Assembly (NCBI GenBank): GCA_916048095.2
Contig: OU696576.1
Span: 3,202,501-3,266,500, forward strand
DNA length: 64,000 nt
From: Sacculina carcini
Lineage: Eukaryota > Arthropoda > Thecostraca > Sacculinidae
Reading direction: 5' to 3'
Shown: one piece after another, positions 32,709-47,091 of the stretch
How positions within the stretch are numbered: position 1 is the first letter of the stretch
Layout of the letters: each line of letters starts with the position of its first letter
Notes under the pieces: generated by a model
What the model was told of the DNA's origin: nothing
The model's database searches: none
What the model saw: only the letters and a program-made list of their open reading frames with translations
Made by a program: the position numbers and the translations under genes

Positions 32709-33346
32709 ATTAAACGAAAGACTGAAAAAGTACTCGGACAAAAACAGCCTGATAAAAGAAAATCAAGCAGGTTTTAGAGCTGGCTGTTCTACCGTTGATC
32801 ATATTTTTCTGCTGAGTAGCATAATAGAATTGTTCACATGGAGGAAGAAAAAACTATTTTGTTTGTTTGTGGATTTTCGAAAAGCGTTTGATACGGTATG
32901 GAGAGAGGGATTGTGGCACAAAATGGTGAAGAATGGGATCGATGGAAGGATACTTAGAGTAATAAAGAGCATGTATGACAAGACTAAATCTTGTGTGAAG
33001 ATGAATAATAGACTATCTGATACGTTCCTGTGCGAAACAGGGGTTAGACAGGGAGAAAGTTTGTCCCCAATCTTATTCGCCTTTTATTTGAATGATATGG
33101 AGGATTATCTACGCAGCAGAGATTGTCAATTTATTGACATTGAAGCCGAAGAGGTGGATGTTTACCTAAAATTATTGGTCATGATGTACGCTGACGATAC
33201 GGTATTGATTAGCGAAACTTATGAAGGAATGAAACAAATTATTACAGCGTTTCAGATACACTGTAAATAATGGCGGATGTAAATGAATTGCGAAAAAACA
33301 AAAATTATGATTTTCAGTAGAGGAAAAGTGAGTTTCAATAACTATA
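32709..33346 (+). pseudogene. LINE-A reverse transcriptase, central part
   Basis: Resumes with NERLKKYSDKNSLIKENQAG, then FVDFRKAFDTVW (motif A), TGVRQGESLSPILFAFYLND (motif B) and MMYADDTVLIS (motif C). A stop at 33268-33270 and a frameshift follow, then KTKIMIFSRGKVSFNNY, where the TIR element inserted. The wording closely parallels LINE-C. Confidence 0.88.
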
Positions 33347-34725
33347 CCATTTACAAGTCAATTTGGCAAAAGTGAAAATCAATTTGGCAAGAGTGAAAAT
33401 CAATTTGGTAATTCTTACAAATTTAGGTGGTAGTCGCATTGATAATGCATAATCATATTGTTTATCAGTGTTTTAGTAACAAGTTTATTAATCATGCAAA
33501 TGATATCAATTGATGTTTTAGGTTTAAGAATATATATAGTTTAAGAAGCTGTCATGTAGGGATATATTTGTTGATGAAGTCCATTATATTAGCATCAAAA
33601 TGATCTATTAAGTGATTGGGCTTAGCTCCGATTCAAGATTAATAATAAAATAAACTATACTTTTTACAATTTCATTTGTCCCAATTGAGATCAAAATTGT
33701 CCCAGTTAGAACCACAATGTATGTTATTGATTTGACATTAAATATCAAATTTAATTGTTATCAGTAAATTTTATTGTATTTCACATGAACAATTTAGCAT
33801 TAGTCGTAAAACACAGATCTGTACTACATACTATGTACTATACAATTATGTGTTATGGTATGTACTACAATTACAATGCAGATATGTACCGTAATTACTT
33901 ACTTTATGAGGAACTCTATCAATCAATATAGCAATGTCAGCGTATATATCACCAGCGCGTGTACTTAAATTCTAGCAACAAAGCAAGATATCACAACTCA
34001 ACACAATCACAACGCAACATGGCCCACTGAAACACATTCACTAACAAACACGCACAAACGTTCTGCGCAAACAACTGCCCTATGGCGCGCACTGCCCCAT
34101 GGCGCGCACTGACCCACCCCCTGTATCCCCCTGCTCGCTCATAGCACGTGCATACAACATACACACTACCTACACTCACACTCACACTACCTCGAACACA
34201 CAAATGGACACCATATACAAAATATATACCGTACTATATTAAACATAGTACAGATGGCTAGCAACGACAAGCGCTATTCGCACGTGATGCCTGAACACTT
34301 GCCATAAGACGGAATGTACCGTCTCTGAAAGTGTGATGTTTCTGTAGATGTGTGTGTGTGTGTGTGTGCACGATTTGCTCGCGAGTGCTCTCCGAGAACA
34401 GTGACTATACGCTGACACTGATATATTGGCTCATAGAGTGCCATAGGGCAGTTGTTTGCACAGAAGAATATATATATTTTCTTAAACATAAAACATTAAT
34501 TGATATCATTTGCATGAGTAATAAACTTGTTACTAAAACACTAATAAACAATATGATTATGCATTATCAATGCGACAACCACCTAAATTTGTAAGAATTA
34601 CCAAATTGATTTTCACTTTTGCCAAATTGATTTTCACTTTTGCCAAATTGATTTTCACTTTTGCCAAATTGATTTTCACTTTTGCCAAATTGAATTTCAC
34701 TTTTGCCAAATTGACTTGTAAATGG
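33347..34725. mobile_element. long-TIR non-autonomous DNA element with 21-bp subterminal repeats
   Basis: Ends are inverted: CCATTTACAAGTCAATTTGG at 33347 and its complement ending 34725, flanked by TA on both sides (33345-33346, 34726-34727). The terminal inverted repeats are about 195 bp (left) and 245 bp (right). They differ mainly in the number of 21-bp units built on CAATTTGGCAAAAGTGAAAA: two on the left, five on the right. No transposase is encoded; the middle is AT-rich with a GTGTGT tract. The TA duplication suggests Tc1/mariner-type mobilisation. Confidence 0.88.
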
Positions 34726-35738
34726 TATATATATTTAAATGGAAAGAAGAACCACTGGAAGTTGTCGATAACTACAAATATCTCGGCATAAATATAAAGT
34801 ATAATGGTTCGTTTCACAAAGGACAACTAGAAATCATCGAGAGAGCAAAAAGGTCTATGTATGCGATCCTGGGTAGATGTAGAAAATTTAACCTACCAGT
34901 TGAAATACAAATTGACTTATATATCAAAATGATGCTGCCCATATTACCATATTCTTCTGAGGTCTGGGGTTACGATCAAATTAGAGAAATAGAGAGTACA
35001 CAGATGAAATTTTTCAAGAATGTCGTCAGTGTCCATAGGTACACATCAGTGGAATACGTCTACGGGGAATTGGGGATATTTCCGATTGAAATTTACATAA
35101 AATTGAAAATGTATAAATTCTGGGTGCATATATTGTCTGGATCGACTGACAAATTGGTTAATTTGATATATCATTATTTGTACCGACTGGACGAACGCGG
35201 AATTTACACCTCAAAATGGATACATAAGATGGAAACAATATGTATTGAGTGCGGATTATGGGGACTGTGGAATTGCCAGGACGCTGGTTTAGCCAGAGTA
35301 TTGACGGAAAAGGTGAATACTACACTGAAGGATCTGTGGATTGGGACATGGCGATCAAACATGAGAGAGAAAGCAATTTATCAGACATACAGTACGTATA
35401 AATCGATTTATGGACTCGAGTCGTACCTGCTGAACATGACTAAAAGAAGTTGGATCCTCATATGTAGAATCAGCAGCTGCAACAACCATTTGCCAATTAA
35501 CGAGGAAAGATACAAGCGTATACACAGAGTCGAATGTGTATGCGAAATATGTGACACAAATAAGTTGGGGGATGAGTACCATTTATATGTGTGTACAAAT
35601 AAGCAAATAGAATACTTGAGACAAATATATATCTCACGGAAGTTTTATAATTGTGCAAATACATATGGTTTCATTAACTTGATGCAAACAAAGAATGTAC
35701 AAGAGCAGCGTAATCTCGCTAGATTTCTTAAACAATAA
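34726..35738 (+). pseudogene. LINE-A C-terminal domain with Cys/His cluster
   Basis: After the TIR element the frame runs EEPLEVVDNYKYLGINIKYN, LYIKMMLPILPYSSEVWGYD and SVEYVYGELGIFPIEIYIKL. The end holds CVCEICDTNKLGDEYHLYVC, a probable C-x2-C...H-x4-C zinc site, and stops at 35738. LINE-C has the same ending (YCDLCNNNRIGDEYH). The family therefore has a large conserved C-terminal module after the RT, whose role I infer to be RNA or DNA binding. A one-base shift occurs near 34745. Confidence 0.87.
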
Positions 35739-35942
35739 TTCAAGTTACATACGTGATTTGTTGCATTATGATTGGGAATTTGCATATTTGGATTCATATA
35801 TAATGTCATATTGAATTGTTTGTTGTTTTTGATGTTGTGCTCTGTTGTTGTTGTTTTTACACCGCTGTTATTTGATGCGACGCTGTGCTCCATACTCTCA
35901 TTGAGTATGAGCAAAATACACATTTCTTTCTTTCTTTCTTTC

Positions 35943-35977
35943 ACACACACACACATACACACACACACACACACACT
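35943..35977 (+). repeat. (CA)n microsatellite next to LINE-A tail
   Basis: CACACA dinucleotides with one TA interruption directly follow the (TTTC)n tail of LINE-A. A (CA)n tract also precedes LINE-A at 24420-24434, so this may be the duplicated target. Confidence 0.85.
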
Positions 35978-38389
<2,412 letters not shown>

Positions 38390-38978
38390 AAAGGACCGGA
38401 TCACCCCTAAAACATCCACCCCTACTTTGTTTTTATTATATTGCATATTACATATTATATTAGATTGCATATTACATATTATTATATTGCATATAATTTT
38501 TTTGCATACACACCTCAATTGACTAAACGAATTCACTAAATATGTACTGTTATATACACTACTTATGTACTAAATATGTACTGTTATGTACTATAGCAAT
38601 CAAATCGCCAATTGACGACTGCGGTTCTTCCAGGGTTATCATGTTATTGTGCCATAAAGCAGTGAGTAAATTATAACATAATTATATCATCTGATAGGAC
38701 GCAAAAAGAGCGTTCCAATGATTACTGTTAAATTGTCATAAATAGTATTTAACGCGAACTAATAATAAAGATTTGCAAAATTTGTCATTTTTGTTAAACA
38801 TTGAATTTTGAAATGGGACTCACGGCACCCAAAATAATGATCTCAAACGAATTAACACCATTGGATTCAGCGTTATCTAAACCTTAAGAAACAGTATATT
38901 TACAAACAATTTTCGTAAACAAAATTGCCAATAAAGCCACCCTTAATTGCCACCTCTCAATTCACGGATCCGGTCCTT
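38390..38978. mobile_element. candidate short inverted-repeat element (589 bp)
   Basis: Left end AAAGGACCGGATC and right end GATCCGGTCCTT are inverted copies. CTA follows the right end and precedes the left end, a possible 3-bp target duplication. The inside is AT-rich with repeated TTATATTGCATATTACATAT text and no coding sequence. The superfamily is undetermined. Confidence 0.5.
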
Positions 38979-39982
38979 CTAGATAGTTCAATTTTTCGGT
39001 ATTTCTAATGTTAAATGCTTGCCATTAACATAATTGTGTATACGATATATTCGAAGAGGCACAAATACTACTTTAACTCAACTACCATACTAAATACACT
39101 ATTTATAGACTTAATTATAGACATTGTTATATGATACAAACTTATAAAGCTGTATTGGATAGAAAGAACATTACGTCCGGCACCAAGCAATAGTTAAGCG
39201 TTTATGAATATTTTATAAAGATTATAATCACGATAGCACATGCTCTACGAGTTTGGCTAAAATGCGGAAACAAGCTCAATTAGGGTGGCCCATGCTGTGT
39301 GAATCCATATGGACCTTACTAGCCTCCTTTCATACGACTTAGTTGACTTAAATTGCATAATGAATCTTCATGATAAAATATTTGCACTCCTGAAATGTAT
39401 CTCGTGGCCCATCATGTGGCGACGTACGATGGTATTTCGAATTCAACTCCATCACAGAATTGATGAATTGGTTCAAGATAAACAGCATGCAAGCAAATAA
39501 AAAGGTTCCCTCCCTCATCTTTATTTCATTTTATAACGACCTAGTGAGGGACTAGTACTGTGCGAAAGAGCGAAATTTTGCCCACCCGTTTGATAGATAG
39601 AACGCTAGAATAAAAAGCAGGATACATCTACAATCATAGTTATCAGCGGCTGACATTCTTCCAGGCCAGGATGTTCTCACGAATGTCTCACGACAAAAGA
39701 ACACGCCAGCACGCAAGCACAGATACTAACAGTACATACGAGCGCGAAGCAGTCATGTCGCGATGCAACGATGCGATAAGACTTTTTAGGTATGAGGACG
39801 CTGACACGACAGAAATTTCACATAGCCAACACGCCGCGATCCTGCCGAAAACTCAGCCATTTCCCACGATCGAGGTGGAATTCATCACCTCTGATCGTGT
39901 GTTTCATCAACAGCGACACGTCTTTCGACTCTACGGAAATATAATTGGATAAAACATTGCGGAAAAACCAATGTTATGAGTA
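38979..39982. other. no gene recognised
   Basis: AT-rich sequence. Short open frames at 39309-39500 and 39671-39952 have no recognisable motif and no partner exons that I can identify. Confidence 0.4.
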
Positions 39983-42419
39983 GGGTGACCTTTTGGTGCG
40001 CTAAAAATCAAGAAAAGTTCCATTAAAAATACTAAAAGTTGCGCTTAATATTTTTGCAGAAACTTCACAAAAACCCGTAAAAGAGTAATCAAAATCACTT
40101 AATTACGAAAAACATACTTTTTGTGAGACAAATTTGTACATTTCACATTCCATAGCTATTTCTACAATACGTTTTAAGCACTCGCGGTTGTGCTAGGATT
40201 GCATGCTTCACGAGATTCAACTGTCACCTCATTGGCGACAAGGGTGACATATGGATATGCTAAAAATCGCAAATAGTTGTGCTAATAAGTTGAGCTCAAT
40301 GTTTCGCTAAAATATCGCCAATTTTAAATAATAGGGTAATTATATTTAAACACTGAAGTCACTCCTTAACATCACACTTTGGGAGTTTCACGTTTTTATT
40401 TCTATAAGTAGTTTATTTTAACGTTTTTATTTCTACGTACTTAGTGCATTTTGAGCATTCGAGGTTGCGTTCAGATGGTGTGTTTCACATGCTTGTCTAG
40501 TTTGTCGAATCTGTCGCACTGATGCCTGGTAGTGACATTTAAATCTACAATATAATTTGACACTCACTCGATGGTAATTTTCTTACATGTTCCAAGGTCT
40601 AAATGGATTTTAACAACAACAACGTGTATTTGCTATAGCGCCGGTAAAACACAAGCGCGAAAAACGGAAAACATCAATTGAGATAAAACGACAATTGTAA
40701 AGAATATGGGAGAAATGAGCAAGTAAAAGAAAGAGAAGTCACAAAACAACCAAAATTGGTAAATAGCAAGCACAAGCACAAAGGGCACAGTTCCAAAAAA
40801 TCAAGTGGTATATTCGAACAATAAAATCGACAGAGCATTATTACAGAGAACATTCACAATAGAATAAATAAAGCAGCAAGGAAGGAAAGGAAGCAGTAAC
40901 TGTGCTCTAGACAGGGAAAAATAAGACAACGAGGAGAATTGAAACAATCATGTAACGGAGAAATAGTTCAAGCAATATCACAGAGAGGCGAAAGGAGAGA
41001 GAGAGTGAGAGACAGAATCAAATGAAATGTCAAAAAGGTACAGGCGAAGCCGACGGCGGAATGACCAAAATGTAGAGGCGCGGGTGATATGAGAGGGAAG
41101 AGAATTATACAAGCGAGGGGCGTAAACGAAGAAAGATTTAGAGGACCAGGACGATTCATTAGATGCACGAGGAAAAGCGAGAGGAAGAGGGCGACGAGAG
41201 GAGTGTGAGTCAGTGGGAGACAAAAGATTAGCAAGATAAGAAGGTTGGTGAGGATCATGCAGAAGCTTGTAAATGAGACAGCAAAGGCGAAAATGAATTC
41301 GTGGGATAATAGGAAGCCAGTGGAGTTGAAAAAGTAGGTGAGACGTGTGGCGAGAAAAGGTAGGATGAAAGACAAATCGACAAGATTGGTTGATCACACG
41401 CTGAAGGATTAAGAGATGAGAAAGAGGAGCACTAAAGTAAAGCGAGTTGCAGTAGTCTAACCTGGGGAAAATGAGAGTATGAACAAGAGTGATGGCGGAA
41501 TTTTTATCAAGATAGGGACGTATAGGGTAGAGAGAGCGAAGAATAAGACGACAAGTGCGGGCGACAGAAACGATATTGTCAAAGCAGAAGAGCGAAGAGA
41601 CAAAGATAGAGCCGAGATTGCGAACAGCAGTTGAGATAGGAAATGGGAGAAGAGGAGGTGAAATACGAGGTGGATGGAGGACGATGAACTCAGACTTAGA
41701 AGTATTCAAGTACAGCTGCCGAGAGGCGGCCCATGAGGAAATTTCAGAAAGTATATCAGAGAGAAAGGAGGGAGTATCAGGAGTGACAGGAATGAGAAAT
41801 TGGATGTCATCGGCATAGATTTTGAAAGTAATGGAATGTTTTCGAAGAACAGGGCAAAGAGAAGACATATAAAGATTAAATAATAGTGGGCCAAGGACGG
41901 AACCTTGGGGAACACCAGATCGAAGAGGGAAGTGAGCAGAGGTAGAGGAATTGAAGTCAACTGAGTAGTATGATCAGTGAGGTAAGATTTACATATATAA
42001 CAACTGATTATGCGGTAATTATAGTAAATTGCTGTTGATATGAATAGTTGATCTAAGGCTGCTCGAAAAGTATAAAAAGTATAATTAAATTTTATTGCAC
42101 AAATGTACCTGTCTATATCAGTGTTATGTCTATATTATATTGTCTATGTCTATATCATGTCTATCTGAACATACATACGCAGGACACACGGACACAATGT
42201 GCACACGTCTTCCAGACACAGGCTTATCAAGTTTATGTTGACAATATATTAGCATATGCTGAATTGTAAAACTTTTCAACCGACATTTTTCCTGATAATG
42301 TAAAATAATTGTTCTAAAAGTTCAAGTGTGGTCCTTAATCCAAATAGTTACTCTTAATAATGAAAAGTAACAAAAGTTGCGCTAAAACAAACAGATGCAT
42401 TTGCAACAAAAGGTCACCC
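39983..42419. mobile_element. inverted-repeat-bounded element hosting a LINE-1 copy
   Basis: Ends GGGTGACCTTTTG and CAAAAGGTCACCC are inverted copies with TA outside each. Flanking GTTATG also recurs near both sides, so the exact target duplication is unresolved. A second start, AGGGTGACATATGG at 40241, repeats the pattern (GCTAAAAATC, GTTGTGCTAA), so the left part looks like a tandem or composite of two related units. Most of the interior is the 3' end of LINE-1 (40612-41990). Confidence 0.6.
40612..41990 (-). mobile_element. LINE-1 second copy, strongly 5'-truncated
   Basis: Nearly identical to 2914-4258. It has an open frame from 41868 to 40978 containing YADDI, the post-RT region and the C-terminus SLPSHITRAS...FDISF in one frame. 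It keeps 17 bases (around 41175-41200) that the other copy lost, so its C-terminal frame is continuous. The 3' tail reads (GTT)n on the sense strand. It is truncated upstream, at RT motif B. Confidence 0.9.
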
Positions 42420-44449
42420 TAGTTATGGATAATGAATCACCTATAGATCAAAATTGAGACAGCGGAGCACCATCGAGATGCGTTTAAACAATACCATTGC
42501 ATACACCTAACTTACCCCATATAGCTAGTAACAAGTCTGATTACATTTTTCCGCGTAGCAGAAATTGCACTGCTTTCAGTCAATTAATGAGTCGTCGCTT
42601 TCAGATTGTAAATTTGACCACTAAATTGATATGTGCTAAAACAAGCCTAGTAATTGTATCTGGGGTGTTTGAAATAAGCACCTTAAACATAAACTGACAG
42701 AAAGTCCATTAAAATACCTCGAATAAATCATAATGCAATAAGATACCCAAATATCGGCAGGAACTGTTCACAGTGACGAACTAAACTGGAATTCCTTTGT
42801 TATTCAACTGAAAAATATTTAATAAACACCGGCCATATGCGAAGAAAAACGCCCAAATCGTCGAATGATAATTTTAGGCACAGCTATTAATGGAACTCGT
42901 GGGCTCACAAATCACCGCTGAAATATGCTGCTGAGAGTGCCTCTGTAACGACACCAATATATGGAGTTACCGGCGATACCAATATATGGAGTTACCGGCG
43001 TCGACCATATGAGGAAGACAGCGACGGACCCGAGTGTTCGGCAAGTGATTGATATCGCACTGCACCACCGCAAATAGCGCACACAACACGTGCCTGTGTG
43101 TGTGTGCTTGGCGGCGAGCTTTTCAAGGAAACCGCGCCACATACGGTTCACAATGGACGAATATGGTGCGGTGTGCGACACGCCTGCGCGTAAACACACA
43201 AACAAACCAACACACCACACTATCCAACACTGTTCCGTAATTACCAACGTGTAACCTGTACTTCACCATCTTAAAACAGCCGATTTTGCCCCGATGTCAT
43301 TGGAAACAACTGTAACAGCACATAATGCACATCACTATAACACATATATCTCGTGAGAGTAGAAAAAGACGGGACAGTAACATCCATGATAAAACATCAA
43401 GGATTGTACGGCGTCATCACAGTAGAATCACCGAAATTATTTGCATTAACTCGACAGTTTCAGAATCATCACCAAACTGTGTTTCATCTAACAGATACAA
43501 ATTAAAAAACGAATTATGGCACAAATTATGCCGCAGATTACGTGGAATGCTTTACTCGCAGACATAAACTATGAACACTAGTATCAGAGCCGATGCAACG
43601 TCTTATGGGGACATCCCGAAGGCAATATTTGGAGCCCCATTATAAATAAAGCGCGATTGTATTGGAGGTAAGACTTTGGGAAAATGCAGTTACGAGCAGC
43701 CCCTCGGTCTCTATTAAGCTGCGTACTTTTATGCGCTACTTTATGACAAATTTATATATCGTTCGTGAAGCAACGGGCCTCTCAACACTCGACGGGGCCG
43801 CTCAACATTGCAGACTCAGATTTTACATATGCTAGAGCATTTGGTTATTGTCACATATATCTTGTGTTCCCCGTTTCCATGGAGAGGATTGATGTTTCGT
43901 TGAGAAATATCGCTGTGTCTACGGCTACTTTCACAGAGGCAACTACTGGTTGCCTCGTATGAAAGGCTAGGCACAGCACATACGGCAAGCAGTTCGTTGA
44001 GCGAGATTTGAAAGCATGTGACATCGTAATCATGGATCCTCCAGTCTGTTCGTTCTAACGCGTATTTTTTATTCACCAACCGGGCATAAATTAAAAAAAA
44101 AAATTCAATATAATTTTAAGACATACGCCAAAATGGATTGTTTTGGAGCAAGTAGCCTGTATAAACGGAAAAGGTATGTATCACAGTGTATGCTAGTTAT
44201 TAAATTGTAAGTAGTAAGAAGTATAGAGAAATAAGAACAGTTTACGAGTCAACATGACTTTTGGCAGATCATGAAGTCAAATATCTAAAACCAACAAATA
44301 ATTTCCGTCGTCCCTAATTAACAAATCGAAACCAAAAAGTCGAAATAAATAGTGTGACTTCAAGTCTGGCTATATTGGCGATATAGTCCGACTATATTGG
44401 CAAGCCTGTCTGACGATATTGTGGCCACTTTTATTTAACTTACTAGCAT
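42420..44449. other. no gene recognised
   Basis: AT-rich. One 25-bp direct duplication, ACCAATATATGGAGTTACCG, occurs twice between 42953 and 43003. Short open frames have no recognisable domains. Confidence 0.45.
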
Positions 44450-45166
44450 CGAAACCCGCCCGTTGTGCGGAGGAATTCATAAAATGAAATTCATATTTAT
44501 ATAAATTGATATTCATAAAAAATATTACAAATTAAAAAAGAAAAAATGTAAACTCATAAGTGTCTTACTAAATAGAAAAGTCCAAATGTGATTACTATAA
44601 TTTTTATTTTTGACATAATATTTCCCTTTAACCCGCCTCATATATAAACCCACCCATTGTGCGAAATAATTCAGAACTCTAACACGTAACAAACAATGAA
44701 AATTATAGCATGTAAACCCGCCCGTCGTGCGGAATAATTCATACTATTAAATTTGTATTCAATTCATATACAAAAGGAATATGAATTAAAAAAGAATGGA
44801 GTAAACCCATAAATAAGTCTAAATGTCTATATTTTCATATTTATTTTCACAAAATAGTTTGCCTAAACCGCCTCATATATAAACATGCCCGTCGTGCTGA
44901 ATAATTCAGAACTCGAACACGATCCGTCCTGGAACTTGAAGTCAAATCAGTTAGTTTAGTAAATGAACTCATTCTACACGGTTAAATTTATCGTTCTATT
45001 GTCTATAGTTGCTGCCCGCGGGACATATATATTTCATAAAAATGATCCATCGCTTCGTTCACGTTTGAAGCCCCTGATCTATACCATTGAGCCCGCGCAA
45101 TTATGTCACCTCATATTCAAGCATACACACACAGACAGACAGATAATTTCTTTTATATATACATAA

Positions 45167-45171
<5 letters not shown>

Positions 45172-45208
<37 letters not shown>
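45172..45208. repeat. (TA)n microsatellite
   Basis: Pure TA dinucleotides immediately upstream of one copy of the GC-rich array motif. Confidence 0.9.
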
Positions 45209-45210
<2 letters not shown>

Positions 45211-45344
45211 CCCGCCCGTCGTGCGGAACAATTCATAAAGTAAAATTCATATTCAATCCATAAAAGAGAATGAAGACAAATTAAAAAGCAAAAAAATTAA
45301 CCTGTAAATATGTTTACCAATAGAAAAGTCTAAATGTTTCATTC

Positions 45345-45500
45345 TAATATGTCTAAATAAATGTCATAAGTCTAAATAAGTCTAAATGTATGTCTAAATA
45401 AGTCTAAATTTATGACTAATTAAGTCTAAATGTATGCCTAAATAAGTCTAAATATATGTCTAAATAAGTCTGTATGTCTAAATAAGTCTAAATGTTTCAA
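45345..45500 (+). repeat. GTCTAAATAA minisatellite
   Basis: Units such as GTCTAAATAAGTCTAAATGT repeat with small changes through this stretch, within the larger array. Confidence 0.8.
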
Positions 45501-46322
45501 TCTAATATGTCTAAATATTTTCATTTTCATTTTGACAAAATAGTATTCCTCAACCTGCCTAATATTTAAACCACCCTTCGTGCGGAATAATTCATAACAC
45601 AAACACGTAACAAACAATGAAAATTCTAGCATATAAACCCGCCCGTCGTGCGGAACAATTCATTCTTTGAAATTTGTGTATATTTCATGAAACAAAATGA
45701 ATATGAATTAAAAAAGTAAGCCCGTAAAAATGTCTAAATTTCTATCTTCTTACATTTATTTTGACAAAATAGTTGCGCTAAGCCGCCTCATATTTCGACC
45801 TGACCGTCGTGCTGAATACACAATGAAAAATGACTAAATTTTTTCATCATAATTTTTTCAAAATATATTTATAAATTAACATCATAAAGCATTGAAGCCC
45901 TCCCGTTTCGCGGAACGATTAATCAAGTAAAATTAATATTGGATTCATAAAATAAAACGAATAAAAATTTATATAAAAAAGTAAATCAATAAAAAGCCTA
46001 AATATAAATGGTGAAAAATCTCGACATAGTGACGTATGTGCATAAATGAAGATGGATGATATTCTTCCCCGTGTTTATTTTTTCAATGATATTACGGCAA
46101 TTAACTGTTTCCATTAAAATTTCTAAACGCACACCAGTTCTGAATAAACTACACTCAATACAACAACTGAATGAACACTGATTATGACTGGTACAGGCGT
46201 GCTAGACCATATAGCCCGCACTGAATGCACGCTGAAAACTACAGCTCATCATATTGTATGAAGCCACTCAGTGTCCTAGTACGAGAGCTCCTATTTGAAA
46301 CAATGTTGAACAATGTCCAATC

Positions 46323-46399
46323 AGTGGCGGCAACTTCGGTGTCCGCCACTATTTGTGCGAGCGAGCAACCGACAAGATCGGTTGCACGCTCGCACAAAT
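46323..46399. other. two adjacent hairpins
   Basis: Hairpin one: AGTGGCGG (46323-46330) pairs with CCGCCACT (46343-46350). Hairpin two: arms at 46351-46372 and 46378-46399 are 22 nt long, with a single mismatch (A opposite A at the 14th position) and a 5-nt loop CAAGA. The stem includes GTGCGAGCG and GCAACCGA. It lies in otherwise non-coding DNA. It could be a structured RNA, a fold-back element tip or a decayed palindrome. Confidence 0.8.
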
Positions 46400-47083
46400 A
46401 CTTAATCGTACTTACCACACTGCGAATCAGCCTTGATTAAACGGAAAAAATAACAATACACTACTGAAATATGTGATATGACGCACACACAGCTCTGAGT
46501 AGCGGAACTAAGTGATTTAATTATAGCACATCAAGTTAAACAGTCTTGATCAATGTTTTGTCATACTTGTCCAATGAATTAAGTCAAATCTGACTTCCAA
46601 ACGCGAAGCGAATTCCAAACTGTTGTTGCATAACTTAAAAGCACGAGCAAAAATACTCCGGCAAATTGGTTCCTACACATACCATATTTGGGCATGTGAA
46701 TGTTCGTGCGGCTATCATGCAGTCTGTGTGTGTATGCCCGTGTGTGTGTGTGCGTGTGTGTTTACGTGTTGCCGACAACCGACAAACACATCTTCAACGA
46801 GCTAAAAATACCACGACAGGTGGCGGTGGCCTAGACAACACGCAACGTTCATATTTGGCCAAATCGCTCGACATCCATGTACGAGACGCACACACACATA
46901 TGAGTATATGCACGTGCGTGCGGGAATTATACATAAAACCTTAATTATATGCATGTTGGCATGCCCGGTTGGCAAGGGCATTCGACCTATTCGTAAATGA
47001 TGAACAAATCAACGGTGTTAGCCCAATAAACCAGAAAGATACGACTTCTCGTAGATACAAGACGCTCAATTATGAAGATGAAT
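46400..47083. other. no gene recognised
   Basis: AT-rich DNA with a GTGTGTGTGCGTGTG stretch at about 46725-46765. No recognisable coding sequence. Confidence 0.4.
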
Positions 47084-47091
47084 GTTATTAC

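Larger units (their letters stand above)
24438..35942 (+). mobile_element. LINE-A: LINE of the LINE-C family, split by two insertions
   Basis: One reverse-transcriptase protein is found in three collinear pieces: 24439-25155, 32709-33346 and 34726-35738. They are interrupted by LINE-B (25156-32708, target duplication ATTAA) and by a TIR element (33347-34725, target duplication TA). The 3' end carries CTCCATACTC and a (TTTC)n tail at 35927-35942, matching the (GAAA)n tail of LINE-C on the other strand at 62408. Both ends meet (CA)n tracts, so it probably landed in a CA microsatellite. The endonuclease is missing (5' truncation). Confidence 0.88.
44450..46030 (+). repeat. degenerate tandem array with GC-rich CCCGCCCGTCGTGCGG motif
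   Basis: A motif close to CCCGCCCGTCGTGCGGAATA recurs at about 44456, 44649, 44717, 44886, 45211, 45570, 45638, 45799 and 45898, each followed by ATTCA and long AT-rich text. Groups repeat at a spacing of about 0.92 kb (44649 and 45570; 44717 and 45638; 44886 and 45799), so there is a higher-order unit. A TA tract (45172-45208) and a GTCTAAATAA minisatellite (45345-45500) lie inside. No coding is seen. Confidence 0.8.

Noticed and set aside
39671..39952. 93-residue frame as a host gene
   Set aside because: No recognisable domain, no neighbours and AT-rich surroundings; not reported as a gene.
44450..46030. CRISPR array
   Set aside because: Repeats are long, degenerate and unevenly spaced in eukaryotic DNA with no cas genes.
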